From NCBI RefSeq assembly GCF_014230085.1, contig NZ_JACHVB010000035.1:1-64000 (forward strand): a stretch of DNA of 64,000 nucleotides, in the 5' to 3' direction. The notes under the pieces were generated by a model. That model saw nothing but the letters and a program-made list of their open reading frames with translations, did not search any database and was not told where the DNA came from. The translations under genes and the position numbers were made by a program. The DNA comes from Ruficoccus amylovorans. Its GTDB lineage: Bacteria; Verrucomicrobiota; Verrucomicrobiia; Opitutales; Cerasicoccaceae. Positions 8,776 to 16,923 of the stretch are shown piece by piece. Each line of letters opens with the position of its first letter. Position 1 is the first letter of the stretch.

Positions 8776-9140
8776 TAAGCGGGTTGCTTGATTTCGTTGC
8801 GGATGAGGGTTTCGAGCTGGGCAAACAGGTCGGCATAGTCCGGTTCGGTATCGAGCACGTTCTGAACGACCTTCACCGCATGGCTGACGGTGCCCGGATC
8901 GCGGCGGAAGAACCGGGCTACGTCCAACTGGCGAGCCTTGGCAATCTTCATCGAAAGCGTCATGGCCGTCTGGCGAGCCAAGGCAATATCCGGCGTACGC
9001 ACACGGGCGTAAATGTCACGCTGACGGGTATGGGTCATCTGGCACACGATGCGCAGAACGGTTCGCATGTCTGAATCGGTTGCCTTTGCCATGAGGGCAA
9101 ACGCCTTTCCGTGGTAAGGGTGAGTGGAGACAGTTTTCAT
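8775..9140 (-). CDS. Stand-alone DnaA domain IV-like DNA-binding protein
   Basis: The 121-residue protein resembles the C-terminal DNA-binding domain of DnaA without its ATPase. After IYARVRTPDIALARQTAM comes VARFFRRDPGTVSHAVKVVQ, which parallels the DnaA helix-turn-helix and signature (..GRDHTTVLHA..), with Pro-Gly-Thr-Val-Ser-His-Ala at the base-contacting helix. It is encoded immediately before and overlapping dnaB. It may bind DnaA-box-like sites at the phage origin or bring the helicase to it. That role is inferred from fold and neighbours. Confidence 0.75.
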   Translation of the reverse strand: MKTVSTHPYHGKAFALMAKATDSDMRTVLRIVCQMTHTRQRDIYARVRTPDIALARQTAMTLSMKIAKARQLDVARFFRRDPGTVSHAVKVVQNVLDTEPDYADLFAQLETLIRNEIKQPA

Positions 9141-9141
9141 T

Positions 9142-10182
9142 TTAAATTCCTAGTCCTAAAGTGGTGTTCGTCCGGGCTTCCGTCATCTTGACGTACTCGG
9201 GGTTGATTTCGCAGAGGATGGCCTTGCGCCCCAGTTCGAGCGCGACCTTGCCGGTTGTCCCGCTCCCCCCGAACGGATCGAGTACCGTGTCGCCCGGTTG
9301 CGTCCCGGCGAGGATGCACAGGCGCGGCAGGGCCTCAGGGTAAGTGGCGAAGTGGGCTTCTGGGAACGGCTGCGAGGGAATTGTCCAGACCGAGCGCTTG
9401 TTGCGCGTTTCTACCAAGTCGCACACGGCGGCGCTAAATGACGCATTCTGCCTCGGGCGTTTGGATCTACGCTCCTGACCGGGTCCGCCATTCCGGCCCG
9501 GAATGGACCCCTTATAGCTGCCCCCTGGCTTATTGTGCTCGAGCGCGTTATGCGGGGTATCTCCTGTAGCCCAGCCGTTAACCTTGGGATGCAGCCCTTT
9601 GCCGCGGGGATTCGCGCCGCCGGAAACGGGCTCTTTCATGGCTTCGGCGTGCCAGTAATAGCGCGGTGACTTGGCCAGCAGAAACAGGTACTCATGCGCC
9701 TTCGTGCAGCGGTCCCGCACACTCTCCGGCATCGGCGAGGGCTTTTCCCAAATAATGTCCTGCCGCAGTATCCAGCCATCCGCCTGCAGGGCCTGGGCGA
9801 CTCGCCACGGGATACCAACCATATCCTTGGGCCTCAGGGTCGCATGCGCCAGTACGCCGGTGTTATACGAGTCCCCCATGTTCACCCAGCAGGTGCCGTC
9901 ATCGGCCAACACACGCTTGACCTCACGGAAGACCGCAACCATGTGCCCGACGAAGGCCCACGGGTCTTGCTCGAGGCCGAGACAAGACGACATGGCCGGA
10001 ATCGTTACCGGCGGCAGCCCGGCCACCGGCACAAACGTCACCTCCGGCCAGTCAGTCGGCGGGATACCGTAGTCCCTCAAAGCCCAGTACGGCGGGCTCG
10101 TCACCACGCAGCGCACCGAGCTATCAGGGATCTGCCGCAGCGTCTGCGTGTTATCGCCCGTTAGGATGGTCAGCGGGTTCAT
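9142..10182 (-). CDS. Site-specific DNA methyltransferase, N4-cytosine/N6-adenine type
   Basis: From ATG 10182 (MNPLTILTGDN) the protein has 346 residues. Motif IV, TSPPYW (residues 28-33), is near the N-terminus and motif I, DPFGGSGTTG, near the C-terminus, so it is a beta-type amino-methyltransferase; TSPPYW favours N4-cytosine but does not exclude N6-adenine. The central region holds the target-recognition part. The start overlaps the preceding stop (ATGA). No cognate endonuclease is nearby, so it probably protects phage DNA from host restriction or acts in regulation. Confidence 0.88.
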   Translation of the reverse strand: MNPLTILTGDNTQTLRQIPDSSVRCVVTSPPYWALRDYGIPPTDWPEVTFVPVAGLPPVTIPAMSSCLGLEQDPWAFVGHMVAVFREVKRVLADDGTCWVNMGDSYNTGVLAHATLRPKDMVGIPWRVAQALQADGWILRQDIIWEKPSPMPESVRDRCTKAHEYLFLLAKSPRYYWHAEAMKEPVSGGANPRGKGLHPKVNGWATGDTPHNALEHNKPGGSYKGSIPGRNGGPGQERRSKRPRQNASFSAAVCDLVETRNKRSVWTIPSQPFPEAHFATYPEALPRLCILAGTQPGDTVLDPFGGSGTTGKVALELGRKAILCEINPEYVKMTEARTNTTLGLGI

Positions 10183-10658
10183 TCCGAGGCCTCGCTTTCG
10201 TCGGAATATGTACGTTTTTGAATCTGCCAGCGCACTTTTGGTTGAGCATTTTCGGCTTTGTTTCGCTTCCGCGATGGCCTTGACCATTCGCCACCACCTG
10301 AAAGACCTATGCGTTTAAAGCCAGATGCATGCAGTGAGCGCCCTGGCTCTGATTCTAAAGTATAGGTAACCATGCGCTTGTACCCCATTGAAACAGCAGC
10401 TTTCCACACAGCCCGATAGAGCATGGAACAGCCATTTTTAACACCATCAGTGCAGCAACGAGTAACCTCTAGCGTCTGCCCGTCATCCAGCTTTCTGGCG
10501 ACAGGGCGACCAGCAATGGCAACGCCCCGAAGTTTCTCACCGTCGGTAATGCCAACAGAGAATTTATGCCCTTGCGTCGGACCATGGTGCCTATGCCGCA
10601 TTGCAACATATGCATTTGCCTCCTTTAAAGAAATAGGCTTCAGGGACAAAGCACTCAC
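10179..10658 (-). CDS. XF1762-family (GNAT-like) phage protein
   Basis: 159 residues from GTG 10658. The region YVAMRHRHHGPTQGHKFSVG, then GVAIAGRPVARKLDDGQTLE and EVTRCCTDGVKNGCSMLYRA, is typical of the phage XF1762 family, whose fold is thought to be a GNAT acetyltransferase. Substrate is unknown. The C-terminal 40 residues are basic and probably flexible. Start and stop both overlap neighbours (GTGA and ATGA), and it lies between methyltransferases, so a role in DNA or host modification is possible. Confidence 0.7.
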   Translation of the reverse strand: MSALSLKPISLKEANAYVAMRHRHHGPTQGHKFSVGITDGEKLRGVAIAGRPVARKLDDGQTLEVTRCCTDGVKNGCSMLYRAVWKAAVSMGYKRMVTYTLESEPGRSLHASGFKRIGLSGGGEWSRPSRKRNKAENAQPKVRWQIQKRTYSDESEASE

Positions 10659-10807
10659 CGCTTACCTCCTTCAATTTCATTCGCAACCAAGAACTCAAAA
10701 CGGCCCCTGTGTTCACGCCATGGAGCCCCGCAACCAGCACAGGTATGCAAGGCGTTCGCCGTGTTCGCATAAGTGCCACAACGGGGACATTTGATCTCTT
10801 TGCCCAT
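10655..10807 (-). CDS. Small zinc-ribbon protein
   Basis: From ATG 10807 the product is 50 residues (MGKEIKCPRCGTYANTANAL...). Two CxxC knuckles, CPRC and CAGC, are spaced as in a rubredoxin-like zinc ribbon. A longer frame reaches 10966 but runs through the end of the methyltransferase gene, so the shorter start is preferred. The stop overlaps the GTG of the next gene. Small zinc ribbons of this kind often bind nucleic acid or a partner enzyme. Confidence 0.6.
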   Translation of the reverse strand: MGKEIKCPRCGTYANTANALHTCAGCGAPWREHRGRFEFLVANEIEGGKR

Positions 10808-10842
10808 GCCAGCAATGGTGACTCTTGTTGCCCGTGTCCAGC

Positions 10843-12774
10843 TCACGCGGCCACCCCCTTCACCGAAAGCTCGGGGGCGTTTGCTTTCACAATCGCGCAG
10901 GCCAGATCCGGGCAGACGGAGTTCCCGCACATGCGGACCTGCTGGGTCTTGGTCAGCGGTCGCCACTGGAAGCTGCCGCCGAGCGCCGGGTACAGCCCGC
11001 GCTCAAAGATGTACTTCTTCGGGAAACCCTGAGCGGCGAATAGTTCCTTGGGCTGGAGCATTCTTAGGCCAATGTCCACGATGGCGTAATCTTCGCCGTG
11101 GATCTGCACTAGGCCGAACCGATCCTGCGCCGTCACCGTGTGCATCGGTTCATTCAGCGCGACGCCATCCTTTTCGTTGCCGTAGTATTTGACCAGAAAC
11201 GCCCGCACCTCGGCAAAGTGCGTCCCTTGAGCGCTGAGCGTGTGCAGTGGCTCCCGGTTATCCTGCCCGACATTCGTACCCCGAAGCTTTGCCAGTTGCG
11301 AGGTGACAACGCCCGTCTTGCCGCCGCCGCCACTGGTGACGGTCGGGGCCGGACAGTCACACCCTTGCCCCACGCTCTGCCCAAAGTGCCGCACGAGATT
11401 AGCCGAGACGACACCCAGCGCGTGCCCGTTACCGGCAGGCCGAGCCGTGTCACCACCGGCGGTCACCGTGGGAACCGGGTCTTTGCATTCACTGCCGACC
11501 GCGCCCGTGCGGAACTTCGTCAAATGAGCCGACACCAGCGAGTGGTGATCGACTGCCGTCACGCTGCCCAGCGGCGTCTCACACTTCGAGCCGACCACCC
11601 CGCCGTAGTGTTTGGCCAGAAAGGCCTCGACCAGCGCGAAATGCCCGCCCTTCACCTCTGCGCACTGAGTCCGCAGCGGCGCGTCCGGGTCAAAGACTCG
11701 CTCATTGCTCGCGTTCGCGTGCTCAGTCAGGACGGGGGCGCACACAGCAAATCCAGGTGAACTGGTCAGCGTCCGCACCGGCTCCGTCAGCGGCCAGTTA
11801 TTAGGGCCCCTGCCCGTCGTTTTCGTGTTCGCCGTGTTGACGAGCGTCGGCGTGACGATGGCGTGACGATTCTCGCAGGTCTGGGTCCGCAGCGGTTCGT
11901 CCGCAGGCTGCCCGCGAAAACCGCGCTGATTGTAGTAGCTGACGATAAACGGCTCCTTCGTATCTACCACGTACCGGAAAATGCCCTTCGCGATCCGTCG
12001 GCAGGTCGCATCCGCCAGCGGCTTGGCCCGCTCGAATATACTCGGACACGGTAGTGAGAAGTCGATACACTCCGCCGCCGTTCGCCACGATTTGAGCTGC
12101 TTCGCCTTCACCTCGGGCGAGTCGGGAGCGCCATGCGTCGGCTCGGGCCAGACGATCGGCTGCCCGTCGCAACGGGCGATAAGAAACAGTCGCTTGCGGA
12201 TGGTCGGTGCCCCGTAGTCGCAGCCGCGCAATTCGCGCCATTCGACCGCGTACCCGCGCCGCTGGAGGGCCCCGACAAAACAGCGGAAGGTGAAGCCTTT
12301 CAGTTCCGGCTTGGCCTTGCCGTCCGGGTCGAGCGGCCCCCACTGCTGAAACTCCTCCACGTTCTCAAGGCAGATGATGCGCGGCTTGTTGTCTCCCAGC
12401 CGGTGAATCCAGTGCAGGACCACCCACGCCAGCCCGCGAATCCGCTTGTCCTTCGGCTTTCCGCCCTTGGCCTTGCTGTGGTGCTTGCAGTCGGGAGAGA
12501 ACCACGCCAGCCCCACGCGCCGACCCTGCGTCACCTTGACCGGATCGACGGCGAACACATCCTCGGCCAGGTGGCGGATTTCCTGATGGTTGGCCCGGTG
12601 CATGGCGAGTGCGTCAGGATCGTGATTGATCGCAATGTCCGGCGAGCGGCCCAATGCCATCTCGATGCCGGTCGAGGCACCCCCGCCACCGGCGAAGTTG
12701 TCCACGATCAGTTCGGCGTGAAGGTCCAGCGGCAACTGGCCATTTCGGTATGATGATGTTTTGGCAGATTCCAT
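10843..12774 (-). CDS. Large C5-cytosine DNA methyltransferase with repeated target-recognition modules
   Basis: The 643-residue protein has motif I FAGGGGAS (about residue 28), motif IV SPDCKHHSKAKGGKP with the catalytic Cys about 96, motif VI CLENVEEF, motif VIII region RKRLFLIAR, and late motifs near the C-terminus (LQPKELFAAQGFP, then KTQQVRMCGNSV). Between them lie about 330 residues of degenerate repeats of 30-45 residues. They follow the pattern 'EPL-T-T...H.LV...L.K......VG', for example PVPTVTAGGD, PAPTVTSGGG, PLHTLSAQGT and PMHTVTAQDR. It methylates cytosine in DNA, probably to evade restriction. It is preceded after 3 bp by the DUF1643 gene. Confidence 0.92.
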   Translation of the reverse strand: MESAKTSSYRNGQLPLDLHAELIVDNFAGGGGASTGIEMALGRSPDIAINHDPDALAMHRANHQEIRHLAEDVFAVDPVKVTQGRRVGLAWFSPDCKHHSKAKGGKPKDKRIRGLAWVVLHWIHRLGDNKPRIICLENVEEFQQWGPLDPDGKAKPELKGFTFRCFVGALQRRGYAVEWRELRGCDYGAPTIRKRLFLIARCDGQPIVWPEPTHGAPDSPEVKAKQLKSWRTAAECIDFSLPCPSIFERAKPLADATCRRIAKGIFRYVVDTKEPFIVSYYNQRGFRGQPADEPLRTQTCENRHAIVTPTLVNTANTKTTGRGPNNWPLTEPVRTLTSSPGFAVCAPVLTEHANASNERVFDPDAPLRTQCAEVKGGHFALVEAFLAKHYGGVVGSKCETPLGSVTAVDHHSLVSAHLTKFRTGAVGSECKDPVPTVTAGGDTARPAGNGHALGVVSANLVRHFGQSVGQGCDCPAPTVTSGGGGKTGVVTSQLAKLRGTNVGQDNREPLHTLSAQGTHFAEVRAFLVKYYGNEKDGVALNEPMHTVTAQDRFGLVQIHGEDYAIVDIGLRMLQPKELFAAQGFPKKYIFERGLYPALGGSFQWRPLTKTQQVRMCGNSVCPDLACAIVKANAPELSVKGVAA

Positions 12775-12777
12775 AAA

Positions 12778-13272
12778 TTATTTCCCCAGCTTGTAGGGCA
12801 CCAGCGGCGCATCGCCCTTTACGTAGAGCGGATGCTTGGGCGTCTTGTTGAGGTTACGGCCGAGGCAAAGAATCTCGGCGCTGTGAAGGCGAAGCAGGCG
12901 CATGACGATCTCTGCTCGGTTGTGGTGATTGCCGTCCGTACCCCAGCAGGCGACGACCTTACCCCGACAGGCAGCCAGAAAATCGAGGATATGGCCGTCA
13001 TTCCACGGGCCGACCGGATCAGACTGGGCGAGCATGTCCTTGGGGTTCGTGGCCCGAAAGGCGAAGAGGTTGCACATGATGAAGGCCGAATAGCCCTCGC
13101 GGACGGAGAAGGCCTTGATACGGCGCAAGGTGGGATCGAGTACGTTCTCGTCGGCGGTGGACGGGTTGAGTCCGATCCATAGCAGGGTGTTTTCGGGCAT
13201 GAGCTCGTCCCAGCGATGCTTGAGCATGTAGCGGTATTTGCGCCCAGGGGAGAAGATGCAGGGGTTATTCAT
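12778..13272 (-). CDS. DUF1643 domain protein
   Basis: 164 residues from ATG 13272 (MNNPCIFSPGRKYRYMLK). The core LLWIGLNPSTADENVLDPTL followed by CNLFAFRATNPKDM is the DUF1643 signature, and NKTPKHPLYVKGDAPLVPY is its usual end. Family members occur in phages and bacteria near DNA-modification genes; the biochemical role is not established. Its start overlaps the preceding gene by 8 bp. Confidence 0.8.
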   Translation of the reverse strand: MNNPCIFSPGRKYRYMLKHRWDELMPENTLLWIGLNPSTADENVLDPTLRRIKAFSVREGYSAFIMCNLFAFRATNPKDMLAQSDPVGPWNDGHILDFLAACRGKVVACWGTDGNHHNRAEIVMRLLRLHSAEILCLGRNLNKTPKHPLYVKGDAPLVPYKLGK

Positions 13273-13504
13273 GGGATCGCTTGGGTTGGTGGCCTCGATG
13301 GGCGGTTTTTGAATATTGCGGCAGGGCAGGCGTGTATGCGTGAAAGGCAATCAACTGGCCGGGCTTCCAGTCCCGAGAATGAATGGCCGTGTCTTCGCGG
13401 AAGCCGCAGATCACACAGTCGCCGCGCAGGCTCCTGGAGAAATAGCCGGTTGCCTTACGCCTCCAGTCGCGCTTGGCCGCACGCAGGTTTGTCGTTTCAG
13501 ACAT
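13265..13504 (-). CDS. Small basic hypothetical protein with a CxxC pair
   Basis: 79 residues from ATG 13504 (MSETTNLRAAKRDWRRKATG). The N-terminal half is Arg/Lys-rich; DCVICGF carries one CxxC and HSRDW a possible metal-binding His, but a second cysteine pair is lacking. It overlaps both neighbours by 8 bp. No family recognised. Confidence 0.5.
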   Translation of the reverse strand: MSETTNLRAAKRDWRRKATGYFSRSLRGDCVICGFREDTAIHSRDWKPGQLIAFHAYTPALPQYSKTAHRGHQPKRSHE

Positions 13505-13874
13505 GATTGCCTCCCTTCGTGGCCTTGTCTGCGGCAACCAGCGCAAGGCAGAGCTCGCGGGCGGTGGCCATAATAAACAGACTTATCCACTCCGACACGT
13601 CAGCTTGGCTTGTTGTTAAATTACGTCCAACCAATGCTGTAGCAAAAGCATCAAACCTTGACGGATTGTCCTTTGTCCATCGGCCTATGGCCTCGACGAT
13701 GGCGTTGCGGTCAAGCTCGTAAGCAGGGACTAAAGCCCGATGCCCTCTATTCTTTGTCCCCGTCAAACCTTTCCATCCATGCCGCTTGCCAAGGTGTTCC
13801 CACCCGTCGATCTTTGCGACTTCGGCGCGGAGCCTCAGATCTGGTTTGTTGTTATCGTCGCTCATCTCACTCAT
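13497..13874 (-). CDS. Phage ABA-sandwich-like small protein
   Basis: I place the start at ATG 13874 (MSEMSDDNNKPDLRLRAEVA), overlapping the preceding stop by 8 bp; ATGs at 13889 and 13865 are alternatives. AEVAKIDGWEHL, then the VPAYELDRNAIVEAI segment and a C-terminal helical region, match the pattern of the phage 'ABA sandwich' proteins, which follow Gly-Trp with a Pro-x-Tyr-x-x-Asp motif. The function of that family is unknown. Confidence 0.5.
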   Translation of the reverse strand: MSEMSDDNNKPDLRLRAEVAKIDGWEHLGKRHGWKGLTGTKNRGHRALVPAYELDRNAIVEAIGRWTKDNPSRFDAFATALVGRNLTTSQADVSEWISLFIMATARELCLALVAADKATKGGNHV

Positions 13875-14514
13875 CAGTTGGGGGTTCATGGCTGCGCTCT
13901 TTCCCGCAGAGTTTGCAGCGCTCGTAGACGATGCTTTCGGTGCCGAAGGCATGGCTAAACGAGCCGTCGATGGTTTCCCATTCGTGGTCGCACGTCAGGG
14001 CCGTAAAGGCCCCGAGGAACTCCCGTTCGGCTTCCTCGGGGCTCCATGGAAGTATCAACCTTGGAAGCGGTTCAACGCTCCAACCCCAGTCTCGATGAAT
14101 CTTGAACAGGTCGCGGCGTTCAGCAAAAAGGGCGCGGTTATCGACATCCTTGACGGCCTCATGCATTGGGAATTTCAACCCGAACTTTTCGGCAATCATG
14201 GCCTCAAGCTTTTGCTCTGCCTCAACGTACTGCGGCAGGCTGAGCTTGAGCGGGCGAACCACGTCTCCGAGATAAGCCTCGGTTGCGTCATGAAGCAGGC
14301 CGTCCAAGGCAAGCTCATCTGGCAGGGCATCGCTGACCATGATTGAGTGCTGGGCCACACTGTAAAACGCGCACACATGGCCACCGAAGCGGCAAATGTG
14401 GGCTAGCGCGTGGGCAATGTCCTCGATAAGGATGTCCTCCGGTCGCGGGTCGAGCGGGTAGAAGCGGATACCGGACCAGGTCTGCATCCAATCGCCCTTG
14501 CGTTGGCTATTCAC
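13867..14514 (-). CDS. HD-superfamily phosphohydrolase (YfbR-like 5'-nucleotidase) with a C-terminal Cys-rich extension
   Basis: 215 residues from GTG 14514 (an ATG follows nine codons later). The HD metal site is visible: a first His in SVAQHSIMVSD, then LLHDATEAYLGD, and a later Asp in VKDVDNRALFAERRD. It probably removes phosphate from deoxynucleotides and so helps shape the nucleotide pool. Residues 175-210 add CDHEW...CKLCGKER, a possible zinc knuckle unusual for YfbR. It overlaps both neighbours. Confidence 0.78.
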   Translation of the reverse strand: MNSQRKGDWMQTWSGIRFYPLDPRPEDILIEDIAHALAHICRFGGHVCAFYSVAQHSIMVSDALPDELALDGLLHDATEAYLGDVVRPLKLSLPQYVEAEQKLEAMIAEKFGLKFPMHEAVKDVDNRALFAERRDLFKIHRDWGWSVEPLPRLILPWSPEEAEREFLGAFTALTCDHEWETIDGSFSHAFGTESIVYERCKLCGKERSHEPPTDE

Positions 14515-14797
14515 CGGCGGCCTCTTTCACAATATCGACCGGCACAATCTTGATGCACCGCACCGCTTCGATAAAATCTGTGTTGGCCGGTTCGCCCTGG
14601 GCCGTCTGAAGCTCGGCATAGCGGCGGCTGACTGTGATGGCCTTACGTGCCTGTTGCCTATTGGGAAACACCACGGGAGGCGTGTCCTTGTCGTAGGAGG
14701 TAAGAGCGCCTTTGCATTCTCTGTCCCACCCATAGGGGTCGCACAGCCCCTGATTATCGTTAAAGATGACCATGCACGGTCCTGATTTCTTGCTCAT
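14507..14797 (-). CDS. Hypothetical small phage protein
   Basis: 96 residues (MSKKSGPCMVIFNDNQGLCD...). It looks like a compact alpha/beta protein with no catalytic motif or membrane segment. It overlaps the HD hydrolase start by 8 bp, so the two are probably coupled. Not recognised. Confidence 0.55.
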   Translation of the reverse strand: MSKKSGPCMVIFNDNQGLCDPYGWDRECKGALTSYDKDTPPVVFPNRQQARKAITVSRRYAELQTAQGEPANTDFIEAVRCIKIVPVDIVKEAAGE

Positions 14798-14848
14798 TAT
14801 TTTGCCTTGGTTAAATTTCGAGTTGTAAAGGATTCCTTGACAGTTGGG

Positions 14849-14908
14849 TTAATCTGACGACTCAGAGAGCCACCAGAGCGCGAACAGGATGAGGACGCAG
14901 AGGGTCAC
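14849..14908 (-). CDS. Possible 19-residue membrane micropeptide
   Basis: A GTG at 14908 overlaps the stop of the Gp37/Gp68 gene (GTGA) and opens a frame of 19 codons, VTLCVLILFALWWLSESSD. It is almost entirely hydrophobic for 14 residues, enough for a short membrane helix. The GTGA overlap matches the coupling used throughout this block. It may equally be chance. Confidence 0.3.
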   Translation of the reverse strand: MTLCVLILFALWWLSESSD

Positions 14909-15900
14909 GGCTGAGGGAACTCGTTGTGCTCGACGGCGTCGAGGAGGCGACCGGCAGCTTTCTTGCCGACTCTCACCATTGGCGAGTCCGAGAAGTCTTC
15001 CTCGCTGCCGTCTGGGATGCCGACCCAATGCGGGCGATCTGAATCCCTGTCGTCCGCTGGTCGCCACTCGCCCCATTGTTTAAAGAGGAACGGGACCGAC
15101 GCCGCCGCGCATTGATCGCGTAGTGAACGTGCCCAGTCCTGGTGCATCGGGCGGGCGTTGGGGCCGCTCTCGCCGCCGGTTATGACCCAATGAACATGAG
15201 GCGCATCTCGTAATGCCCGGCGAAGCGGGTTCATCGTAATGCGCGGGAAAGCCTCATTTAGACCGTGGCCTTCACCTGTGGGTATAGCGGAAAGATTGAC
15301 CGGCCCGAGCAGCGGCTCGCAGGACAAGAAGCGAACATTCGCCGGGATACGTAACAGGGCGGGAATACGCTCGTCGGCCAACAACTGATTCTCGACCGTT
15401 GTACCGACCCAAATATTTGCGGGAGGCTCGCCATTAAGCCATCTACGCGCCAACTCTGAGCCTCCACCCATTGCTTCATGCAACCGTGCACTCCATGACT
15501 CGGGTCGCTTGCTCAACAGGAGCCAGTCGAGATTGTGTGTTTGCTCAATGAGATTAAGGAGGTCAACCCGCCACTGCGTCGGAACCTCGTGGTCGAGCCA
15601 GTCGGCGAGCGAGGCACAGAACACGCGGGGGCGTTTTTGGGACAATTTGGCCTGGTTGAAAAAGCTTTCATCAAAAGCGCCAGTTGCTTTCTGAGCTTCA
15701 CCGTCCCACTTCAGCGGCAATTTCCAGTTAGCAACGCCAGTACGCTGGCGGGGTTGCCCTTTGCCCCAGCGGACTTTGTGCAGGCGCTTGTCCATTCGCG
15801 TTTCCGCGTAGCAGTGAGCGCAGCCGGGGGAAACCTTCGTGCAACCCATCCACGGGTTAAAAGTGTGGTCGCACCATTCGATTTTGGTGTTCTCAGCCAT
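14905..15900 (-). CDS. Phage Gp37/Gp68 family protein (DUF5131)
   Basis: 331 residues from ATG 15900 (MAENTKIEWCDHTFNPWMGC). The N-terminal signature TKIEWCDHTFNPWMGCTKVS followed by PGCAHCYAE is diagnostic of the Gp37/Gp68 family, related in sequence to radical-SAM-like proteins with clustered cysteines. LLLSKRPESW and WVITGGESGPNARPMH are also typical. The reaction is unknown; members are common in phages. Start overlaps the preceding stop by 8 bp. Confidence 0.85.
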   Translation of the reverse strand: MAENTKIEWCDHTFNPWMGCTKVSPGCAHCYAETRMDKRLHKVRWGKGQPRQRTGVANWKLPLKWDGEAQKATGAFDESFFNQAKLSQKRPRVFCASLADWLDHEVPTQWRVDLLNLIEQTHNLDWLLLSKRPESWSARLHEAMGGGSELARRWLNGEPPANIWVGTTVENQLLADERIPALLRIPANVRFLSCEPLLGPVNLSAIPTGEGHGLNEAFPRITMNPLRRALRDAPHVHWVITGGESGPNARPMHQDWARSLRDQCAAASVPFLFKQWGEWRPADDRDSDRPHWVGIPDGSEEDFSDSPMVRVGKKAAGRLLDAVEHNEFPQP

Positions 15901-16558
15901 TGGCGGCCTCTCTTTTTGCTTCGAGTCGTTCAAGCTTGTGCGTCCGCTTTTTGGTAAACTTGCTGGCCTCCTTCCGGGCTGCGTCGAAGCGGGCTAGTCT
16001 CTCGGACAAACCGCCAACTCCAATAGTAATTTGGCCCCTTATAGCTGCCTCAGATACAGACCCATGCAGGATTTTAAAATCTTCGTCGTACCTACGCTTA
16101 AAATCACGCAACGCGATCAGCTCCTCGCGCAGGCTGGCGTTCTCGGCCTCTAGCCTGTCACATTCCGTTACCGGTACGACTGTACACGTACCCACGTTCG
16201 GCTTACTGACATGGTAAACCCCGTCACGCCATATAATGTCAAATCGCCCATCACACGGCGTTTCAGTCGTTGCGCTTTTTGCAACAACTGGATTCGTACT
16301 GTCATGGCTCATAATCGTCTCCTTTGGTTGGTTGCGCGTTGCCTTAATGAACCGGCGGACAAGGGACTCCATTGGGCCTTCGACGGTGTAATGAACCTTG
16401 GCGTCTAAGCGGTCGTAGATCCCTCGCCATCCCCAGTCTGATACCTGCACCTGGAGAACTTGATAGTCGCCTTTTCCGGGGTGGTTCGGGATGCCCTCTT
16501 GGTCAAGCCATGCCTTGAAAGCGTCGAGTTTGCTTTTGTGGAGAAGGCAGCGGCTCAT
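15893..16558 (-). CDS. Hypothetical protein with a C-terminal coiled coil
   Basis: 221 residues from ATG 16558 (MSRCLLHKSKLDAFKAWLDQ). The first 70 residues look globular and contain YQVLQVQVSDWGWRGIYDRL. From about residue 135 an ECDRLEAENASLREELIALR stretch predicts a coiled coil, and the tail is strongly Lys/Arg-rich. No family recognised. ATGA overlap with the gene before it. Confidence 0.55.
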   Translation of the reverse strand: MSRCLLHKSKLDAFKAWLDQEGIPNHPGKGDYQVLQVQVSDWGWRGIYDRLDAKVHYTVEGPMESLVRRFIKATRNQPKETIMSHDSTNPVVAKSATTETPCDGRFDIIWRDGVYHVSKPNVGTCTVVPVTECDRLEAENASLREELIALRDFKRRYDEDFKILHGSVSEAAIRGQITIGVGGLSERLARFDAARKEASKFTKKRTHKLERLEAKREAANG

Positions 16559-16923
16559 TTCTGCGCCTCCTTCCACTTGTCGAGAACGGCGACGGCGTTG
16601 TCCCAGGGGCTTGGGTCGTCGCCCATCCAATCAACCCCTGCGCAATGATGGGAATCTACTGCAAGCCTTTCCAGCGCCTCGGCCAGCTCCGCGCTTAGGT
16701 CCGGCTTCGGATTCTCAAGCGCTTCCTTTGTGGCGTTAATGATGTTGTTCGCGCACGTCGGCGGAAAGGCAGCTTCCATGTCAGTGCCCCGGTAAAGCAT
16801 GTGGCTGCGAGAAGCTATCGCCAGTTCCATGGGCGGGTAATTGCAACCCATATAGTTGGCTAGCATCTGCACGTCGCTGAGACGTACTTCAATAGCCAGC
16901 ATTTGGTCTTCTCCCGCGCTCAT
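16555..16923 (-). CDS. Hypothetical small protein
   Basis: 122 residues (MSAGEDQMLAIEVRLSDVQM...), mostly helical, ending with a Trp-rich segment (VDWMGDDPSPWDNAVAVLDK). ATGA overlaps on both sides show it belongs to the coupled gene chain. Function not recognisable. Confidence 0.55.
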   Translation of the reverse strand: MSAGEDQMLAIEVRLSDVQMLANYMGCNYPPMELAIASRSHMLYRGTDMEAAFPPTCANNIINATKEALENPKPDLSAELAEALERLAVDSHHCAGVDWMGDDPSPWDNAVAVLDKWKEAQK

